Assembly (NCBI GenBank): GCA_947442105.1
Contig: CANEVH010000016.1
Location: 1 to 64,000 of the forward strand
Source of the DNA: Comamonadaceae bacterium
GTDB lineage: Bacteria; Pseudomonadota; Gammaproteobacteria; Burkholderiales; Burkholderiaceae_C
Direction of reading: 5' to 3'
DNA: 64,000 nucleotides
Shown: one piece after another, positions 18,227 to 28,784 of the stretch
How the letters are laid out: each line of letters begins with the position of its first letter
Position numbering within the stretch: position 1 is the first letter of the stretch
Translations under genes and position numbers: made by a program
Notes under the pieces: model-generated
The model's database searches: none
Seen by the model: only the letters and a program-made list of their open reading frames with translations
Told to the model about the DNA's origin: nothing

Positions 18227-19084
18227 TCAGTCCGTCAACACTTGAAACCGCTGCCAACCCTGCCAGTTCGTGGCGGCGGCAACGGTGATGGGGGCAAACA
18301 CCTGCGCCGCTTCTACGCACACAAAGTGGGTAAAGCCGTCGGGCGGCAAATCGGCCATGGCGGCGCACTTGTCCGCTCCAGGGTTCCACACCACGCTGTT
18401 TGCCCAGCTCGGGCTCTGGCTGATCTCTAGCCGCTGCGCGCCATCGCGCAATTGCAAGGCTTCGGGTGCGGCGCTGTAGACGCGGTCAAACTCGCCGTCA
18501 AACTGCAACTCGGCGGCGGCGCTGGCGTGGCGGTCGGTCAGAGCATCCCACTCGGGCTGGCCTTGCAGGCCGTGCAGGCGCGCATGCGCAATATCGTCTA
18601 CCGCCAAATAGCTATGCAAAGCGCCTGAGAACGCGAAGGGTCGGGTGTCGAGGTTGTGCACGGTGAGCGTCACGGTCAATTCGTTAGTGGCCAGCGCTAC
18701 CCTCAGGCGCGCCTCAAAGCGCGGCTGCCAAATGGCCAGGGTTTGAGCGCTCCAGGACAGGGTGAAATCTTGCTGCACGCGGTCATCGTGCACCGTGGAC
18801 TGGCCTGTCGTCCAAACGCTGTTGCGGGCAAAACCGTGCTTGGGCAGGCCGCCGCGCTGGTTGAACTGGGGAAAACACACGGGTATGCCGCCACGGATGG
18901 CGCTGTCGCCGTCCCAGGGGTTGCGCGGGCTCAGGTACAGGCGCTCACGGCCCGCTGCCTGCCACGACACCACGTGCGCGCCCTGCAAGGCCACCCACAC
19001 CGTGTCGCCATTGGTCAGCGTAAGGCGTTGGCCCGGCTGGCCGTGCTGGGTTTCGCTGCGGCACAGCGCGCCGCCATCAGCCAT
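18227..19084 (-). CDS. D-hexose-6-phosphate mutarotase (aldose-1-epimerase family, YeaD-like)
   Basis: Predicted to interconvert anomers of glucose-6-phosphate or related sugars. 285 residues, beta-sandwich: [48 protein letters not shown] (with the catalytic His) and the later [13 protein letters not shown], with Glu in [15 protein letters not shown] at 19082-19084 overlaps the hisA stop by eight bases. It interrupts the his series between hisA and hisF, with no obvious role in the pathway. Confidence 0.88.
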   Translation of the reverse strand: MADGGALCRSETQHGQPGQRLTLTNGDTVWVALQGAHVVSWQAAGRERLYLSPRNPWDGDSAIRGGIPVCFPQFNQRGGLPKHGFARNSVWTTGQSTVHDDRVQQDFTLSWSAQTLAIWQPRFEARLRVALATNELTVTLTVHNLDTRPFAFSGALHSYLAVDDIAHARLHGLQGQPEWDALTDRHASAAAELQFDGEFDRVYSAAPEALQLRDGAQRLEISQSPSWANSVVWNPGADKCAAMADLPPDGFTHFVCVEAAQVFAPITVAAATNWQGWQRFQVLTD

Positions 19085-19817
19085 TGATTTCGTCAGCGCG
19101 CGCTTGTCCGGCAGCAAAGTCGAGGTCGCCGGTGTAGATGGCGCGGCCACAAATCACGCCTTCCACGCCGTGCTCTTCCACCGCGCACAGGGCCTCAATG
19201 TCGGCCAGGTTGCTCAGGCCGCCCGATGCGATCACCGGAATCGACAAGGCCTGGGCCAATTTGACGGTCGCTTCGATGTTGATGCCACTAAGCATGCCAT
19301 CGCGGCCAATGTCGGTGTAGATGATGGATTCGACGCCGTAGTCTTCAAATTTCTTGCCCAGGTCCACCACGTCGTGGCGGGTGAGCTTGCTCCAGCCGTC
19401 GGTGGCGACTTTGCCGTCGCGCGCGTCCAGGCCGACGATGATGTGGCCGCCAAAAGCGGTACATGCGTCCTGAAGGAAGCCGGGGTTTTTTACCGCGGCG
19501 GTGCCAATGATGACGTAGCGCAAACCGGCGTCCAGGTAGCGCTCAATGGTGTCCAAGTCCCGAATACCGCCGCCGAGCTGCACATCGACCTCGCTGCCGA
19601 CTTCTTTCAGAATTTTGCGGATCGCCGCCTCGTTCTTGGGGTGCCCAGCAAACGCGCCGTTCAAATCCACCAGATGCAAACGCCGCGCGCCCTTGTCCAC
19701 CCAGCTGCGCGCCATGACCGCCGGGTCTTCGCCGAAAGTGGTGGATTGGTCCATATCGCCCTGTTTGAGGCGAACGCAGTGGCCGTCTTTGAGGTCAATC
19801 GCGGGAATTAACAGCAT
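19077..19817 (-). CDS. hisA: ProFAR isomerase
   Basis: Fourth step: isomerises the aminoaldose to the aminoketose. 246 residues, (beta-alpha)8 barrel. The catalytic Asp residues lie in [19 protein letters not shown] and in [11 protein letters not shown]; the phosphate loops are [13 protein letters not shown] and [14 protein letters not shown]. The ATG is at 19815-19817. Its stop lies inside the start region of the mutarotase gene. Confidence 0.97.
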   Translation of the reverse strand: MLLIPAIDLKDGHCVRLKQGDMDQSTTFGEDPAVMARSWVDKGARRLHLVDLNGAFAGHPKNEAAIRKILKEVGSEVDVQLGGGIRDLDTIERYLDAGLRYVIIGTAAVKNPGFLQDACTAFGGHIIVGLDARDGKVATDGWSKLTRHDVVDLGKKFEDYGVESIIYTDIGRDGMLSGINIEATVKLAQALSIPVIASGGLSNLADIEALCAVEEHGVEGVICGRAIYTGDLDFAAGQARADEING

Positions 19818-19862
19818 GGTGCTTAGAGCTTGAGTGAAGGAATTGGCAAGAAAGAAAGGAAA

Positions 19863-20519
19863 TCACGGGTTCCAGCGCAAAAAATTGCGGTACAGGGCCA
19901 GGCCCTGCTTGGCGCTTTTTTCGGGGTGGAACTGGGTGGCAAAAATATTATCGCGCGCAATTGCGGAGCTAAAGCGCGAACCATAGTCGGTTTCGCCCAC
20001 GCTGTGGCGCGCATCGGACGGTTTGGCGTAGTAACTATGTACAAAATAGAAATAACTGCCGTCGGGCACCTCGCCCCAGACCGGATGGGGCGCGTGGCCA
20101 TGGTTGTTGCGCCACACCTGGTTCCAGCCCATTTGCGGCACCTTGAAGCGGCTGCCATCGGCCTGCAGTTGGCCAAGCAGGTCAAACTTCACCACATTGC
20201 CGGGCAGCAAGCCCAGGCACTTTGTGTCCAACTCTTCGCTGTGGTCTAGCAGCATTTGCATGCCCACGCACACGCCCATCAATGGTTTGTGGGCGGCGGC
20301 GTGCAAAACGGCGGGCAGCATGCGGGAATCATGCAACTCGCGCATGCAGTCGCGCATGCCGCCTTGGCCGGGCAGCACCACGCGGTCGGCGTCCATCACC
20401 TCTTGCGGCGTCCGTGCCCACACCGCCTGCACGCCCACGTGCTCGGCGGCGTGCATCACCGCCTGGGTGACGGAGCGCAAATTGCCCATGCCGTAATCGA
20501 CGATGGCGACGGTTTTCAT
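19863..20519 (-). CDS. hisH: Imidazole glycerol phosphate synthase, glutamine amidotransferase subunit
   Basis: Class I glutaminase that feeds ammonia to HisF. 218 residues. The nucleophile Cys lies in [18 protein letters not shown] and the His-Glu pair in ATQFHPEKS near the C-terminus; [11 protein letters not shown] is the usual opening. It lies between hisB (27-base gap) and hisA (45-base gap). Confidence 0.96.
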   Translation of the reverse strand: MKTVAIVDYGMGNLRSVTQAVMHAAEHVGVQAVWARTPQEVMDADRVVLPGQGGMRDCMRELHDSRMLPAVLHAAAHKPLMGVCVGMQMLLDHSEELDTKCLGLLPGNVVKFDLLGQLQADGSRFKVPQMGWNQVWRNNHGHAPHPVWGEVPDGSYFYFVHSYYAKPSDARHSVGETDYGSRFSSAIARDNIFATQFHPEKSAKQGLALYRNFLRWNP

Positions 20520-20546
20520 GGCAAACGCACGGTGGCAGGCAAGGGG

Positions 20547-21188
20547 CTAGAGCGAGCCCTTGGTGGAGGGAATGGCGTCCAGCGCGCGCGGGTCGTACTC
20601 CAGCGCGCTGCGCAGAGCTCGGGCAAAGGCTTTGAACACGGTTTCGGCCTGGTGGTGGGCGTTGTCGCCCTTGAGGTTGTCAATGTGCAGCGTGACGCCA
20701 GCATGGTTGACAAAACCCTGGAAAAACTCGTGCGTGAGCTGGGTGTCAAAGCCGCCAATGCTGCCACTGGTGAATGGGATGTTCATGGTCAAACCCGGGC
20801 GGCCAGAGAGGTCGATCACCACGCGCGACAGCGCTTCGTCCAAGGGCACATAGGCGTGGCCGTAGCGGCGAATGCCTTTTTTGTCGCCCACGGCCTTCAA
20901 CACGGCCTGTCCCAGGGTGATGCCCACGTCTTCCACCGTGTGGTGGCCGTCGATGTGCAGGTCGCCTTCGGCCTCAATGTCCAGGTCCATCAAGCCATGG
21001 CGGGCAATCTGGTCGAGCATGTGGTCAAAAAAGCCAATGCCGGTGGACAAGCGGGAGTGGCCGCTGCCGTCGAGGTTTACTTTGACGTGAATACGCGTTT
21101 CGGCGGTGTTGCGCACCACCTCGGCGGTGCGGGCGGCGCGCGGCTGGCCTGCGGCGGCGGGCACTTCAATCAGAGCATTTTGGGTCAT
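20547..21188 (-). CDS. hisB: Imidazoleglycerol-phosphate dehydratase
   Basis: A manganese-dependent dehydratase in its single-domain form, without the histidinol phosphatase fused in enterobacteria. 213 residues, about 15 longer than usual at the N-terminus. Conserved segments are [32 protein letters not shown] and the second repeat [17 protein letters not shown], carrying the His/Glu metal ligands. Its start overlaps the hisC stop by four bases. Confidence 0.96.
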   Translation of the reverse strand: MTQNALIEVPAAAGQPRAARTAEVVRNTAETRIHVKVNLDGSGHSRLSTGIGFFDHMLDQIARHGLMDLDIEAEGDLHIDGHHTVEDVGITLGQAVLKAVGDKKGIRRYGHAYVPLDEALSRVVIDLSGRPGLTMNIPFTSGSIGGFDTQLTHEFFQGFVNHAGVTLHIDNLKGDNAHHQAETVFKAFARALRSALEYDPRALDAIPSTKGSL

Positions 21189-22330
21189 AACGAAGCCTCT
21201 AATGCCGCGAGCAGCAGCGTGTTTTCATCGGCGGTGCCCACCGTCAGGCGCAGGCAGTCGGCCAGCAGTGGATGCATTTTTGCCACGTTTTTTACCAGCA
21301 CGCCACGCGCGCGCAGGGCGTCGAACACCTGGGCTGCCGCGTCAGCACCCGCGCGCGCGGCAACGCGCACCAACACCATATTGGCGTCGCTGTCCCACAC
21401 TGTCAGGCGGGGCAGCTGGCGCAGCGCTTGCAGCAAGCGCTTGCGCTCGTCGCAAATCGCTTGCGCCTGGGCGGCAAAGGCGTCGGCGTGCTCAAGCGCA
21501 AACAGAGCGCACTCGCAGTTGAGCACGCTGATGTTGTAGGGCGGGCGCACCTTGTCCAACTCAGCCACCAGCGCCTGCGGGCCCATCAAGTAGCCCAAAC
21601 GCACACCGGCCAGACCGAACTTGCTCAGGGTGCGCATCAGCAGCACGTGGGCGTGGGCTTGAGGCTGGGCGCGGATGGTGTCCAGGTAGCTGCGGCTCGA
21701 AAATGGCTGGTAGGCCTCGTCCAGCACCACCAGACTACCGGTCTGGGCAGCAGCGGCAACGACTTGGGCCATATCGGCCTCGCTCCACAAATTGGCCGTG
21801 GGGTTGTTCGGGTAGGCCAGATACACGATCGCAGGCTGGGTGTCTGCAATGGCCGCAAGCATGGCGGGCAGGTCGAGCGCAAAGTCTGCGGTCAGGGGCA
21901 CTCCAACAAAGTCCAAGCCCTGGAGTTGCGCGCTCATGGCGTACATCACAAACCCCGGCACCGGCGCTAGCACCACGGGCCGCTTGCCAGTCACGGGGTC
22001 GGTGCCCACGGCGCAGGCCAGAGCCAGCAGGGAAATCAGCTCGTCGGAGCCATTGCCCAGCATGATGTCGTAGCCCGCAGGCATTTGCGCGTAGTGCGCC
22101 AAGGCGTGGCGCAAATCCTGCACCCGCGCACCGGGATAGCGGTTGAGTGCCACCGCACCCAGGCGTGTGCCCAAGGCGGCTTGCAACCCAGCGTTCAGGC
22201 GATAGGGGTTCTCCATGGCGTCGAGCTTGACCATGCCCTGCGGGTCTTGCACGGCATAGGCGTGCATGGCGCGCACGTCAGCGCGGATGCGGTGCGCCAC
22301 TAAGCCCTCGGAAGTGCGCGAATTGGTCAT
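21185..22330 (-). CDS. hisC: Histidinol-phosphate aminotransferase
   Basis: A PLP enzyme that transaminates imidazole acetol phosphate. 381 residues, fold type I. Visible features are [10 protein letters not shown] near the start, [30 protein letters not shown] with the PLP-binding Asp, and [16 protein letters not shown] with the Schiff-base Lys. It overlaps hisD upstream and hisB downstream by four bases each. Confidence 0.96.
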   Translation of the reverse strand: MTNSRTSEGLVAHRIRADVRAMHAYAVQDPQGMVKLDAMENPYRLNAGLQAALGTRLGAVALNRYPGARVQDLRHALAHYAQMPAGYDIMLGNGSDELISLLALACAVGTDPVTGKRPVVLAPVPGFVMYAMSAQLQGLDFVGVPLTADFALDLPAMLAAIADTQPAIVYLAYPNNPTANLWSEADMAQVVAAAAQTGSLVVLDEAYQPFSSRSYLDTIRAQPQAHAHVLLMRTLSKFGLAGVRLGYLMGPQALVAELDKVRPPYNISVLNCECALFALEHADAFAAQAQAICDERKRLLQALRQLPRLTVWDSDANMVLVRVAARAGADAAAQVFDALRARGVLVKNVAKMHPLLADCLRLTVGTADENTLLLAALEASL

Positions 22331-23655
22331 TCAAGTCTCATTTCTGCCGCGCGCGCATGGGCTTGCAGGCCTTCGCCATAGGCCAAAACGGCGGCTACCG
22401 GCCCCAGCACGCGGGCACCGGCGGCGCTCACCTCAATCAGGCTGCTGCGCTTTTGGAAGTCGTAAACGCCCAGCGGGCTAGAAAAGCGCGCCGTGCCGCT
22501 GGTGGGCAACACATGGTTGGGCCCGGCGCAGTAGTCGCCCAGCGACTCGCTGGTGTAGGCGCCCAAAAAGATCGCGCCAGCGTGCACCAGCAGCGGCTCC
22601 CAGCGGTGCGGGTCGGCGCTGGAGACTTCCAGGTGCTCGGGCGCAATGCGGTTGCTCAACGCACAAGCCTCTTCCATGCTGCGGGTGTGCACCAAGGCAC
22701 CCCGACCGCTGAGCGACTTGGCGATGATCTCGGCGCGCGGCATCTGCGGCAGCAGCCGGTCAATGGCAGCTTGCACGCGATCGATATAAGCGGCGTCGGG
22801 GCAGAGCAAGATGCTTTGCGCCAGCTCGTCGTGCTCGGCCTGGCTGAACAAGTCCATGGCCACCCAGTCCGGCGGCGTGCTGCCGTCGGCCAGCACCAAA
22901 ATCTCACTCGGGCCGGCAATCATGTCAATGCCCACGGTGCCAAACACCCGGCGCTTGGCAGCAGCCACATAGGCGTTACCGGGGCCCGTGATTTTGTTGA
23001 CCGCAGGAATGGTGGCCGTGCCATAGGCCAGGGCGGCCACTGCCTGCGCGCCACCCACGGTAAAAGCACGGCTCACACCTGCCACATAGGCCGCAGCCAG
23101 CACCAGCGGGTTTTTGACGCCCTGGGGCGTGGGCACGACCATGATGATTTCGCCCACCCCGGCCACATGGGCGGGAATGGCGTTCATCAGTACGCTGGAT
23201 GGATAAGACGCCTTGCCGCCGGGCACATAAATCCCCACCCGGTCCAAGGGCGTGACTTTTTGGCCTAACAGCGTGCCGTCGGCGTCGCGGTAACTCCAGC
23301 TTTGGCCGCAAGCCTGTTTTTGCGCCTCGTGGTAGCTGCGCACCCGCGCAGCGGCAAATTCCAAGGCCGCGCGCTGGGCTGCGGGAATGGCGTCAAACGC
23401 AGCCTTGAGTTCGGCCTGGGTCAGTTCGAGGGCAGAAACCGAGTCGGCGTTCAGGCCATCAAAACGCGCGGTGTAGTCCAGCACGGCGGCGTCGCCGCGC
23501 GTTTGCACATCGGCCAGGATGGCGGCCACGCGCTGCTCAATGGCCGCGTCGGTGTCGGCCGACCAGTGTAGGCGGGCCTTGAACTGGGCTTCGAAGTCGG
23601 CGTCCGTGGTGGACAGACGTACAGGCTTGGCGGCGAACGGCATTTGCAGACTCAC
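22327..23655 (-). CDS. hisD: Histidinol dehydrogenase
   Basis: Catalyses the last two oxidations to L-histidine, NAD- and zinc-dependent. 442 residues. Motifs are [47 protein letters not shown], the zinc and catalytic region [13 protein letters not shown] and the C-terminal [14 protein letters not shown]. The start is GTG at 23653-23655, forming a GTGA overlap with the hisG stop. Confidence 0.97.
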   Translation of the reverse strand: MSLQMPFAAKPVRLSTTDADFEAQFKARLHWSADTDAAIEQRVAAILADVQTRGDAAVLDYTARFDGLNADSVSALELTQAELKAAFDAIPAAQRAALEFAAARVRSYHEAQKQACGQSWSYRDADGTLLGQKVTPLDRVGIYVPGGKASYPSSVLMNAIPAHVAGVGEIIMVVPTPQGVKNPLVLAAAYVAGVSRAFTVGGAQAVAALAYGTATIPAVNKITGPGNAYVAAAKRRVFGTVGIDMIAGPSEILVLADGSTPPDWVAMDLFSQAEHDELAQSILLCPDAAYIDRVQAAIDRLLPQMPRAEIIAKSLSGRGALVHTRSMEEACALSNRIAPEHLEVSSADPHRWEPLLVHAGAIFLGAYTSESLGDYCAGPNHVLPTSGTARFSSPLGVYDFQKRSSLIEVSAAGARVLGPVAAVLAYGEGLQAHARAAEMRLE

Positions 23656-24317
23656 GAGGTGCCAATGGCGCGGGCAAAGGCGTTGATGATGTTGCGAATC
23701 GGCTCGCGCTTGAGCTTGAGCGCCGCTTGGTTCACCACCAAGCGCGCGCTGATGTCCATGATGTGCTCCACCTCGACCAAATTATTGGCTTTAAGCGTGT
23801 TGCCAGTCGACACCAGGTCCACGATGGCGTCGGCCATGCCCACCAGGGGGGCCAATTCCATGCTGCCGTAGAGCTTGATCAGGTCCACGTGCACGCCCTT
23901 GGCGGCGAAAAAATCGCGCGCAATCGCCACGTACTTGGTGGCAACCTTCAGGCGCGCACCCTGGCGCACCGCGTGGGCGTAGTCAAAGTCGGCGCGCACC
24001 GCCACGCTGATGCGGCACTTGGAGATTTGCAGGTCCAGCGGCTGAAACAGCCCGGCGCCGCTGGTGGCGCTGCCCCAGTCGCCGCCATGCTCAAGCAAGG
24101 TGTCTTTGCCGGTGATGCCCATGTCCGCACCGCCAAACTGCACATAGGTGGGCACGTCGGTGGCGCGCACCACCAGCACGCGCACGTCGGCGTGGTTGGT
24201 GTCCAAAATCAGCTTGCGCGATTTTTCCGGATCGTCCAGCACCTCAATGCCTGCGGCGCGCAAGAGCGGCAAGGTTTCTTCAAAAATGCGGCCTTTGGAC
24301 AAGGCGATGGTGATCAT
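23652..24317 (-). CDS. hisG: ATP phosphoribosyltransferase, short form
   Basis: First committed step of histidine synthesis. 221 residues from ATG at 24315-24317, the short HisG(S) type that lacks the C-terminal ACT-like regulatory domain. Recognisable segments are [38 protein letters not shown] and the PRPP loop [16 protein letters not shown]. Short forms need HisZ for activity and histidine feedback; no hisZ is in this window. The frame extends upstream to 24479, but that part overlaps murA and is not conserved. Confidence 0.95.
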   Translation of the reverse strand: MITIALSKGRIFEETLPLLRAAGIEVLDDPEKSRKLILDTNHADVRVLVVRATDVPTYVQFGGADMGITGKDTLLEHGGDWGSATSGAGLFQPLDLQISKCRISVAVRADFDYAHAVRQGARLKVATKYVAIARDFFAAKGVHVDLIKLYGSMELAPLVGMADAIVDLVSTGNTLKANNLVEVEHIMDISARLVVNQAALKLKREPIRNIINAFARAIGTS

Positions 24318-24357
24318 GGGGGGACTCGGTGGAGGTTCAGGGCTGAAATAAAACTGT

Positions 24358-25623
24358 CTATTTGATGCGCTCAATGTCCGCGCCCAAGCCACGCAGCTTG
24401 GATTCCATCTGGTCGTAACCCCGGTCCAGGTGGTAAATGCGCTCGACCACCGTCTCGCCCTGGGCGACCAGACCGGCAATCACCAGCGAGGCTGAGGCGC
24501 GCAAATCGGTGGCCATGACGGTTGCGCCCGAGAGCGCCGCCACACCTTGAACCAGCGCCACTTTGCCTTCGATCTGGATGTTGGCGCCCAAACGCACCAG
24601 CTCGTTGACGTGCATAAAGCGGTTCTCAAAAATCGTCTCGGTGGCCTTGGACGCACCCACCGAGATGCAGTTCAGCGCCATGAACTGCGCCTGCATGTCG
24701 GTCGGGAAACCGGGGTATTCGGTGGTACGAAAGCCCTGCGCCTGCAAGCGCCCGCCGGACTGAACGCGAATGCCGCCGTCCACCACCGTGACCGTGGCCC
24801 CAGCGGCAATCAGCTTCTCGATCACCGCGTCCAAGTGGTCGGCGCGACCGTGCTGCAAAACCACGTCGCCCCCGGTGGCGGCCACGGCGCACAGAAAAGT
24901 GCCGGCTTCAATGCGGTCGGCCACCACCTGGTGGTCGCAGCCGTGCAAGGCCTCCACGCCCTGGATGCGGATGCGGCTGCCGCCGTGGCCCTCAATGCGC
25001 GCGCCCATAGCGATCAGCATCTCGGCCAGGTCAGGGATTTCCGGCTCTTGCGCGGCGTTTTCCAGGATGGTTTCACCCTCGGCCAGCGCGGCGGCCATCA
25101 AAAAGTTCTCGGTGCCAGTGACGGTCACCATATCGGTGGTGATGCGCGCACCTTTGAGGCGTGCGCGCCCGCCGCCCACGCGGGCGACCATGTAGCCATG
25201 CTCCACCACGATATCCGCGCCCATGGCTGCCAGCCCCTTGAGGTGCTGATCCACCGGGCGCGAGCCAATCGCGCAGCCGCCGGGTAGCGACACCTTGGCG
25301 TGGCCAAAGCGCGCCAGCAGCGGCCCCAGCGCCAACACCGAGGCGCGCATGGTTTTCACCAGCTCATAGGGCGCTTCTGGCAAGGTGAGCGTGCCCGCGT
25401 TGGCGCCGACACTGCCATCGGCGTGTTGCTCGATCTGCACGCCCATATGGCGAATCAACTTGAGCATGGTGGAGACGTCTTGCAGGCGCGGCACGTTGCG
25501 CAGCATCACCGGCTCGGCGGTCAGCAGCGTGGCGCACAGCTCGGGCAAGGCGGCGTTCTTGGCGCCAGAAATCGGCACCGTGCCGTGCAGGCGGCGCCCG
25601 CCCCGAATGCGTAGTTTGTCCAT
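24358..25623 (-). CDS. murA: UDP-N-acetylglucosamine 1-carboxyvinyltransferase
   Basis: First committed step of peptidoglycan synthesis: transfers enolpyruvate from PEP to UDP-GlcNAc; target of fosfomycin. 421 residues, two inverted alpha/beta domains. [20 protein letters not shown] and the substrate Lys-Asn pair in [12 protein letters not shown] open the protein. The catalytic Cys is in [36 protein letters not shown] closes it. It lies between a BolA gene and hisG, the standard order in this group. Confidence 0.97.
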   Translation of the reverse strand: MDKLRIRGGRRLHGTVPISGAKNAALPELCATLLTAEPVMLRNVPRLQDVSTMLKLIRHMGVQIEQHADGSVGANAGTLTLPEAPYELVKTMRASVLALGPLLARFGHAKVSLPGGCAIGSRPVDQHLKGLAAMGADIVVEHGYMVARVGGGRARLKGARITTDMVTVTGTENFLMAAALAEGETILENAAQEPEIPDLAEMLIAMGARIEGHGGSRIRIQGVEALHGCDHQVVADRIEAGTFLCAVAATGGDVVLQHGRADHLDAVIEKLIAAGATVTVVDGGIRVQSGGRLQAQGFRTTEYPGFPTDMQAQFMALNCISVGASKATETIFENRFMHVNELVRLGANIQIEGKVALVQGVAALSGATVMATDLRASASLVIAGLVAQGETVVERIYHLDRGYDQMESKLRGLGADIERIK

Positions 25624-25639
25624 GGTGGTTCTTGGTGGC

Positions 25640-25882
25640 TCAACGTGCCTGCTGCGCCCACTCAGACGGGGTGTAGGTTTTCATGGACAGCGCGTGCACC
25701 TCATCGGTCTGCATGCGCCCGCCCAGCGTGGCGTACACCTGCTGGTGGCGCGCGATCAGGCGCTTGCCCTCGAAGGCGCTAGACACAATGGTGGCGTACC
25801 AGTGGCGGCCATCGCCTTCCAGCATGCAGTGGTCGCAGGGCAGTCCGGCGGTGATCAGGGCTTGGAGTTGGTCGGCAGTCAT
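25640..25882 (-). CDS. BolA/IbaG-family protein
   Basis: 80 residues from ATG at 25880-25882. The BolA-like fold is shown by [34 protein letters not shown], read in parts ([24 protein letters not shown]), followed by the conserved C-terminal [15 protein letters not shown]. Relatives pair with monothiol glutaredoxins to handle 2Fe-2S clusters. This murA-linked type corresponds to IbaG/YrbA, which is associated with mla/murA loci in E. coli too. A Cys pair (CDHC, residues 17-20) is present. Confidence 0.9.
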   Translation of the reverse strand: MTADQLQALITAGLPCDHCMLEGDGRHWYATIVSSAFEGKRLIARHQQVYATLGGRMQTDEVHALSMKTYTPSEWAQQAR

Positions 25883-25904
25883 GGGCGAATAGGAAAAAAG
25901 TAAA

Positions 25905-26729
25905 TCAGCTGCGGATCTTGTAGCCGCTGCGCAGCAGCTGCAAGGCAATGCCGCTGACCAAAACCAGCACGCTGCCGACCACGCCCAGGCTCAGCCAGGG
26001 CGACACATCGCTCACGCCAAAAAAACCGTAGCGAAACCCGTCAATCATGTAGAAGAAGGGGTTGAAGTGGCTCACGTCCTGCCAAAAGCTCGGCAGCGAA
26101 TGGATGGAATAGAACACGCCGCTCAAAAAAGTCATGGGCATGACCACGAAGTTCTGGAAGGCCGCGAGTTGGTCAAACTTTTCGGCCCACAAACCCGCAA
26201 TCAGACCTAAGGTTCCCATCAAGGCCGCGCCCATGACGGCAAAGGCTGCGATAAACAGCGGCTGCGCAAAACCGATGTGGGTAAAAAACGCGGCAATCAC
26301 AAACACTCCGGCCCCCACCACCAGGCCGCGCACCACGGCCGCGCCCACATAGGCCACATACCAGTGCCAGTAAGACAGCGGCGTGAGCAAGATAAACACC
26401 AAATTGCCCATGACCTTGCTCATGATCAGCGAAGACGAGCTGTTGGCAAACGCGTTTTGCAGCAGGCTCATCATGGCCAGGCCGGGCACCAAAAAGGCGG
26501 TATAACTGACTTGGTCGTAGACCTTGACATGGTCTTCGAGCGCGTGGCCGAAGATCAGCAAATACAGCATGGCCGTGAGCACCGGCCCCGCGATGGTCTG
26601 AAACGCCACCTTCCAAAAGCGCAGCACTTCTTTGTAGATGAGGGTTCGCAAGCCGGTCATCGTGCCCCCACCCATGGCCACGCCGCCCGAGCGCGTCTTC
26701 GTGGCTTGGTCGGACCCGACCGCGCTCAT
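25905..26729 (-). CDS. ABC-2 type exporter permease (YadH/NodJ-like)
   Basis: Inner-membrane subunit of a two-gene ABC exporter. Up to 274 residues; a second start at Met24 is possible. Six helices are visible with the ABC-2 permease features ALMGTLGLIAGLWAEKFDQ and FVVMPMTFLSGVFYSIHSLP, then HFNPFFYMIDGFRYGFFG. This matches YadH-like permeases. Its ATG overlaps the ATPase stop by four bases. The exported substrate is not known; placement after mlaB hints at lipid or envelope material. Confidence 0.92.
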   Translation of the reverse strand: MSAVGSDQATKTRSGGVAMGGGTMTGLRTLIYKEVLRFWKVAFQTIAGPVLTAMLYLLIFGHALEDHVKVYDQVSYTAFLVPGLAMMSLLQNAFANSSSSLIMSKVMGNLVFILLTPLSYWHWYVAYVGAAVVRGLVVGAGVFVIAAFFTHIGFAQPLFIAAFAVMGAALMGTLGLIAGLWAEKFDQLAAFQNFVVMPMTFLSGVFYSIHSLPSFWQDVSHFNPFFYMIDGFRYGFFGVSDVSPWLSLGVVGSVLVLVSGIALQLLRSGYKIRS

Positions 26730-27673
26730 GCTGCCACCCCCACACCGTGCGCAGAACCCTTGTTCTGCGCCATGACATCCAGAAACACATCTTCGAGATC
26801 GGCCTTGCGAATCTCGACGTCCTGGGCGACCAGCCCGGACTCCCGCACCGCAGACAAAAAGTGCTCAATTTCCAGGGCATCATGCGCCGGGAACTGCACG
26901 ATGCGCCCGGTAATGCGCGCCTGCGCAGCCAGCGCCGGGGGCAAGTCGCCATCGACCTTGAAGCGCAGCACATTGCTAGACGCCGCCTTGAGCAGCGTGC
27001 TGGTGTGGTCCAGCGCCACGATGCGGCCCGACTTGAGCATGGCAATACGCCCGCACAAGGCCTCGGCTTCTTCCAGGTAATGGGTGGTTAACAAAACGGT
27101 GTGGCCTTGTTTGTTGAGTTTGGCGATGAATTGCCACAAGGTCTGGCGCAGTTCCACGTCCACGCCGGCCGTGGGTTCGTCCAGCACAATGACTGGCGGC
27201 TTGTGCACCAAGGCCTGGGCGACCAGCATCCGGCGCTTCATACCGCCGGAGAGCTGGCGCATATTGGCATTGGCCTTGTCGGCCAAGCCCAAGCTTTCCA
27301 GCAGCTCGTCGATCCAGGCCTCGTTGTTTTTGACACCAAAGTAACCCGACTGGATGCGCAAGGCCTCGCGCACGTTGAAAAACGGGTCAAACACCAGCTC
27401 TTGCGGCACCACGCCCAAATGGCGCCGGGCGGCGGCATAGTCTTTTTGTACATCGTGACCCAACACACTGGCAGAGCCCGAACTCGCGCGCGTTAGGCCC
27501 GCGAGCATGCTGATCATGGTGGTTTTGCCCGCGCCGTTAGGCCCCAACAGTCCGAAAAACTCGCCCTCCTCGATACCGAGGCTGACATGGTCAACCGCTA
27601 GAAACGTGGTGCCGGGCGGACCCTTGGGGGACGAATAGGCTTTGGAGATCGATTGGAAGGAGATGGCGAGCAT
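26726..27673 (-). CDS. ABC exporter ATP-binding protein (YadG-like)
   Basis: 315 residues from ATG at 27671-27673. Walker A GPNGAGKTTMISML, signature LSGGMKRRMLVAQALVHKP, Walker B VIVLDEPTAGVD and switch His in LLTTHYLEEAEAL are all intact. The C-terminal 90 residues form the extra domain typical of ABC-2 exporters. It drives the permease encoded directly downstream. It lies 89 bases after mlaB, within the same minus-strand series. Confidence 0.94.
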   Translation of the reverse strand: MLAISFQSISKAYSSPKGPPGTTFLAVDHVSLGIEEGEFFGLLGPNGAGKTTMISMLAGLTRASSGSASVLGHDVQKDYAAARRHLGVVPQELVFDPFFNVREALRIQSGYFGVKNNEAWIDELLESLGLADKANANMRQLSGGMKRRMLVAQALVHKPPVIVLDEPTAGVDVELRQTLWQFIAKLNKQGHTVLLTTHYLEEAEALCGRIAMLKSGRIVALDHTSTLLKAASSNVLRFKVDGDLPPALAAQARITGRIVQFPAHDALEIEHFLSAVRESGLVAQDVEIRKADLEDVFLDVMAQNKGSAHGVGVAA

Positions 27674-27761
27674 GGGAGGGCGCGATTTTACGCGCCGCAA
27701 GATAGAGGACAGTAGAAGTAAGTCAAGTTCAGAAAGCCCGGCCTGTGCCGAGGCGGGCAGA

Positions 27762-28046
27762 TCACACCGATGCTCGTTGCGCCTGGGCACCCATTAGCGT
27801 TTGCACTCCGTACAAGGTGGCCAGCGCCAGCAGTTGCGCTGGCAGACCCTGCACCACCAGCTCTTTGCCCACACGTGCGCAGGCGCGGCGTAGTTCCAGC
27901 ACCACCGCCAGCGCCGAGGAGTCAAAACTGGTCAAGGCAGCCGCGTCCAGCACTGCGGCTGCTGGCTCATTGGCCAGGCCGCGCACCAAATCTTTCACAC
28001 AGGCCGCGGCCTGGTCATGGGTCAAGGTGGCGGGAAGCTGCAGCAC
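27762..28046 (-). CDS. mlaB: Phospholipid transport STAS-domain protein MlaB
   Basis: Small cytoplasmic subunit that binds MlaF and stabilises the MlaFEDB complex. 94 residues, STAS fold, with the loop LTSFDSSALAVVLELRRAC carrying the conserved Asp-Ser. The start is GTG at 28044-28046, one base after the mlaC stop. The low sequence complexity of such domains makes the name depend partly on position. Confidence 0.85.
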   Translation of the reverse strand: MLQLPATLTHDQAAACVKDLVRGLANEPAAAVLDAAALTSFDSSALAVVLELRRACARVGKELVVQGLPAQLLALATLYGVQTLMGAQAQRASV

Positions 28047-28047
28047 A

Positions 28048-28683
28048 TTAGCCCTTTTTCGCGTTGGATTTGTTGCGTGCCGCCAGGGAATCGATCAAGC
28101 CATCCACCCCTTTGGCGTTGATTTCCTGCGAAAACTGGCTTTTGTAGGTTTCCACCAACCACACACCCAGCACATTGAGGTTGTAAATGCGCCAACCTGC
28201 GCCCTCGCCCGGCGTCTTTTCCAGCCGGTAGTCCAGCTGTATCGGGTCGCCGCTGCCGCGCACTTCGCTGCGCACAATCAGTTCCTTGTCGTCGGGCGAG
28301 GCGCGCAGCGGCTTCATGGCCACCGTTTGGTCACTCACCTGCGAAAGTGCGCCGGCGTAGGTGCGTACCATCAGGATTTTGAACTCTTCTTGCAAGCGCT
28401 TTTGTTGCTCAGGCGTCGCTTGGCGCCACGCTGGGCCCACGGCTGACGCCGTCATGCGCTGAAAGTTGACGTGCGGCATGATGCGCGTGTCCACCAGAGT
28501 GATAACTTTTGCGATGTCACCGGTGCGCATGGATTTGTCTGCCTTGATGGTGTCGAGCACGTCCACCGAAATGCGCTTGATAAAGGCGTCTGGCGCCTCG
28601 TCCTCGGCCTGCGCTGCGGTGCTGCCCAAGCAGGCAGCGAGCGCAAACAGGGCCACGACACGGTTGAAATACTTGCGGTTCAT
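28048..28683 (-). CDS. mlaC: Periplasmic phospholipid carrier MlaC
   Basis: Shuttles phospholipid between MlaA at the outer membrane and MlaFEDB at the inner membrane. 211 residues from ATG at 28681-28683: signal peptide (VVALFALAACLGSTAAQA) and the Tol_Tol_Ttg2 domain with VDTRIMPHVNFQRMTASAVG, KRLQEEFKILMVRTYAGAL and VWLVETYKSQFSQEINAKG. It lies between mlaA and mlaB. Confidence 0.94.
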   Translation of the reverse strand: MNRKYFNRVVALFALAACLGSTAAQAEDEAPDAFIKRISVDVLDTIKADKSMRTGDIAKVITLVDTRIMPHVNFQRMTASAVGPAWRQATPEQQKRLQEEFKILMVRTYAGALSQVSDQTVAMKPLRASPDDKELIVRSEVRGSGDPIQLDYRLEKTPGEGAGWRIYNLNVLGVWLVETYKSQFSQEINAKGVDGLIDSLAARNKSNAKKG

Positions 28684-28784
28684 ACAGTTCTCTTTTCCCA
28701 TTTTGGATTGATCGTCCTTCAGTTAACGCAGCCGCTGGCACGTCGACTGACAAGGACCGGAATTTATCTTAATAGCTCGCCCGT

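Noticed and set aside
24318-24479. Longer HisG N-terminus in the same frame
   Set aside because: The extra 54 residues overlap murA and do not look like the family; [10 protein letters not shown] is the normal HisG start.
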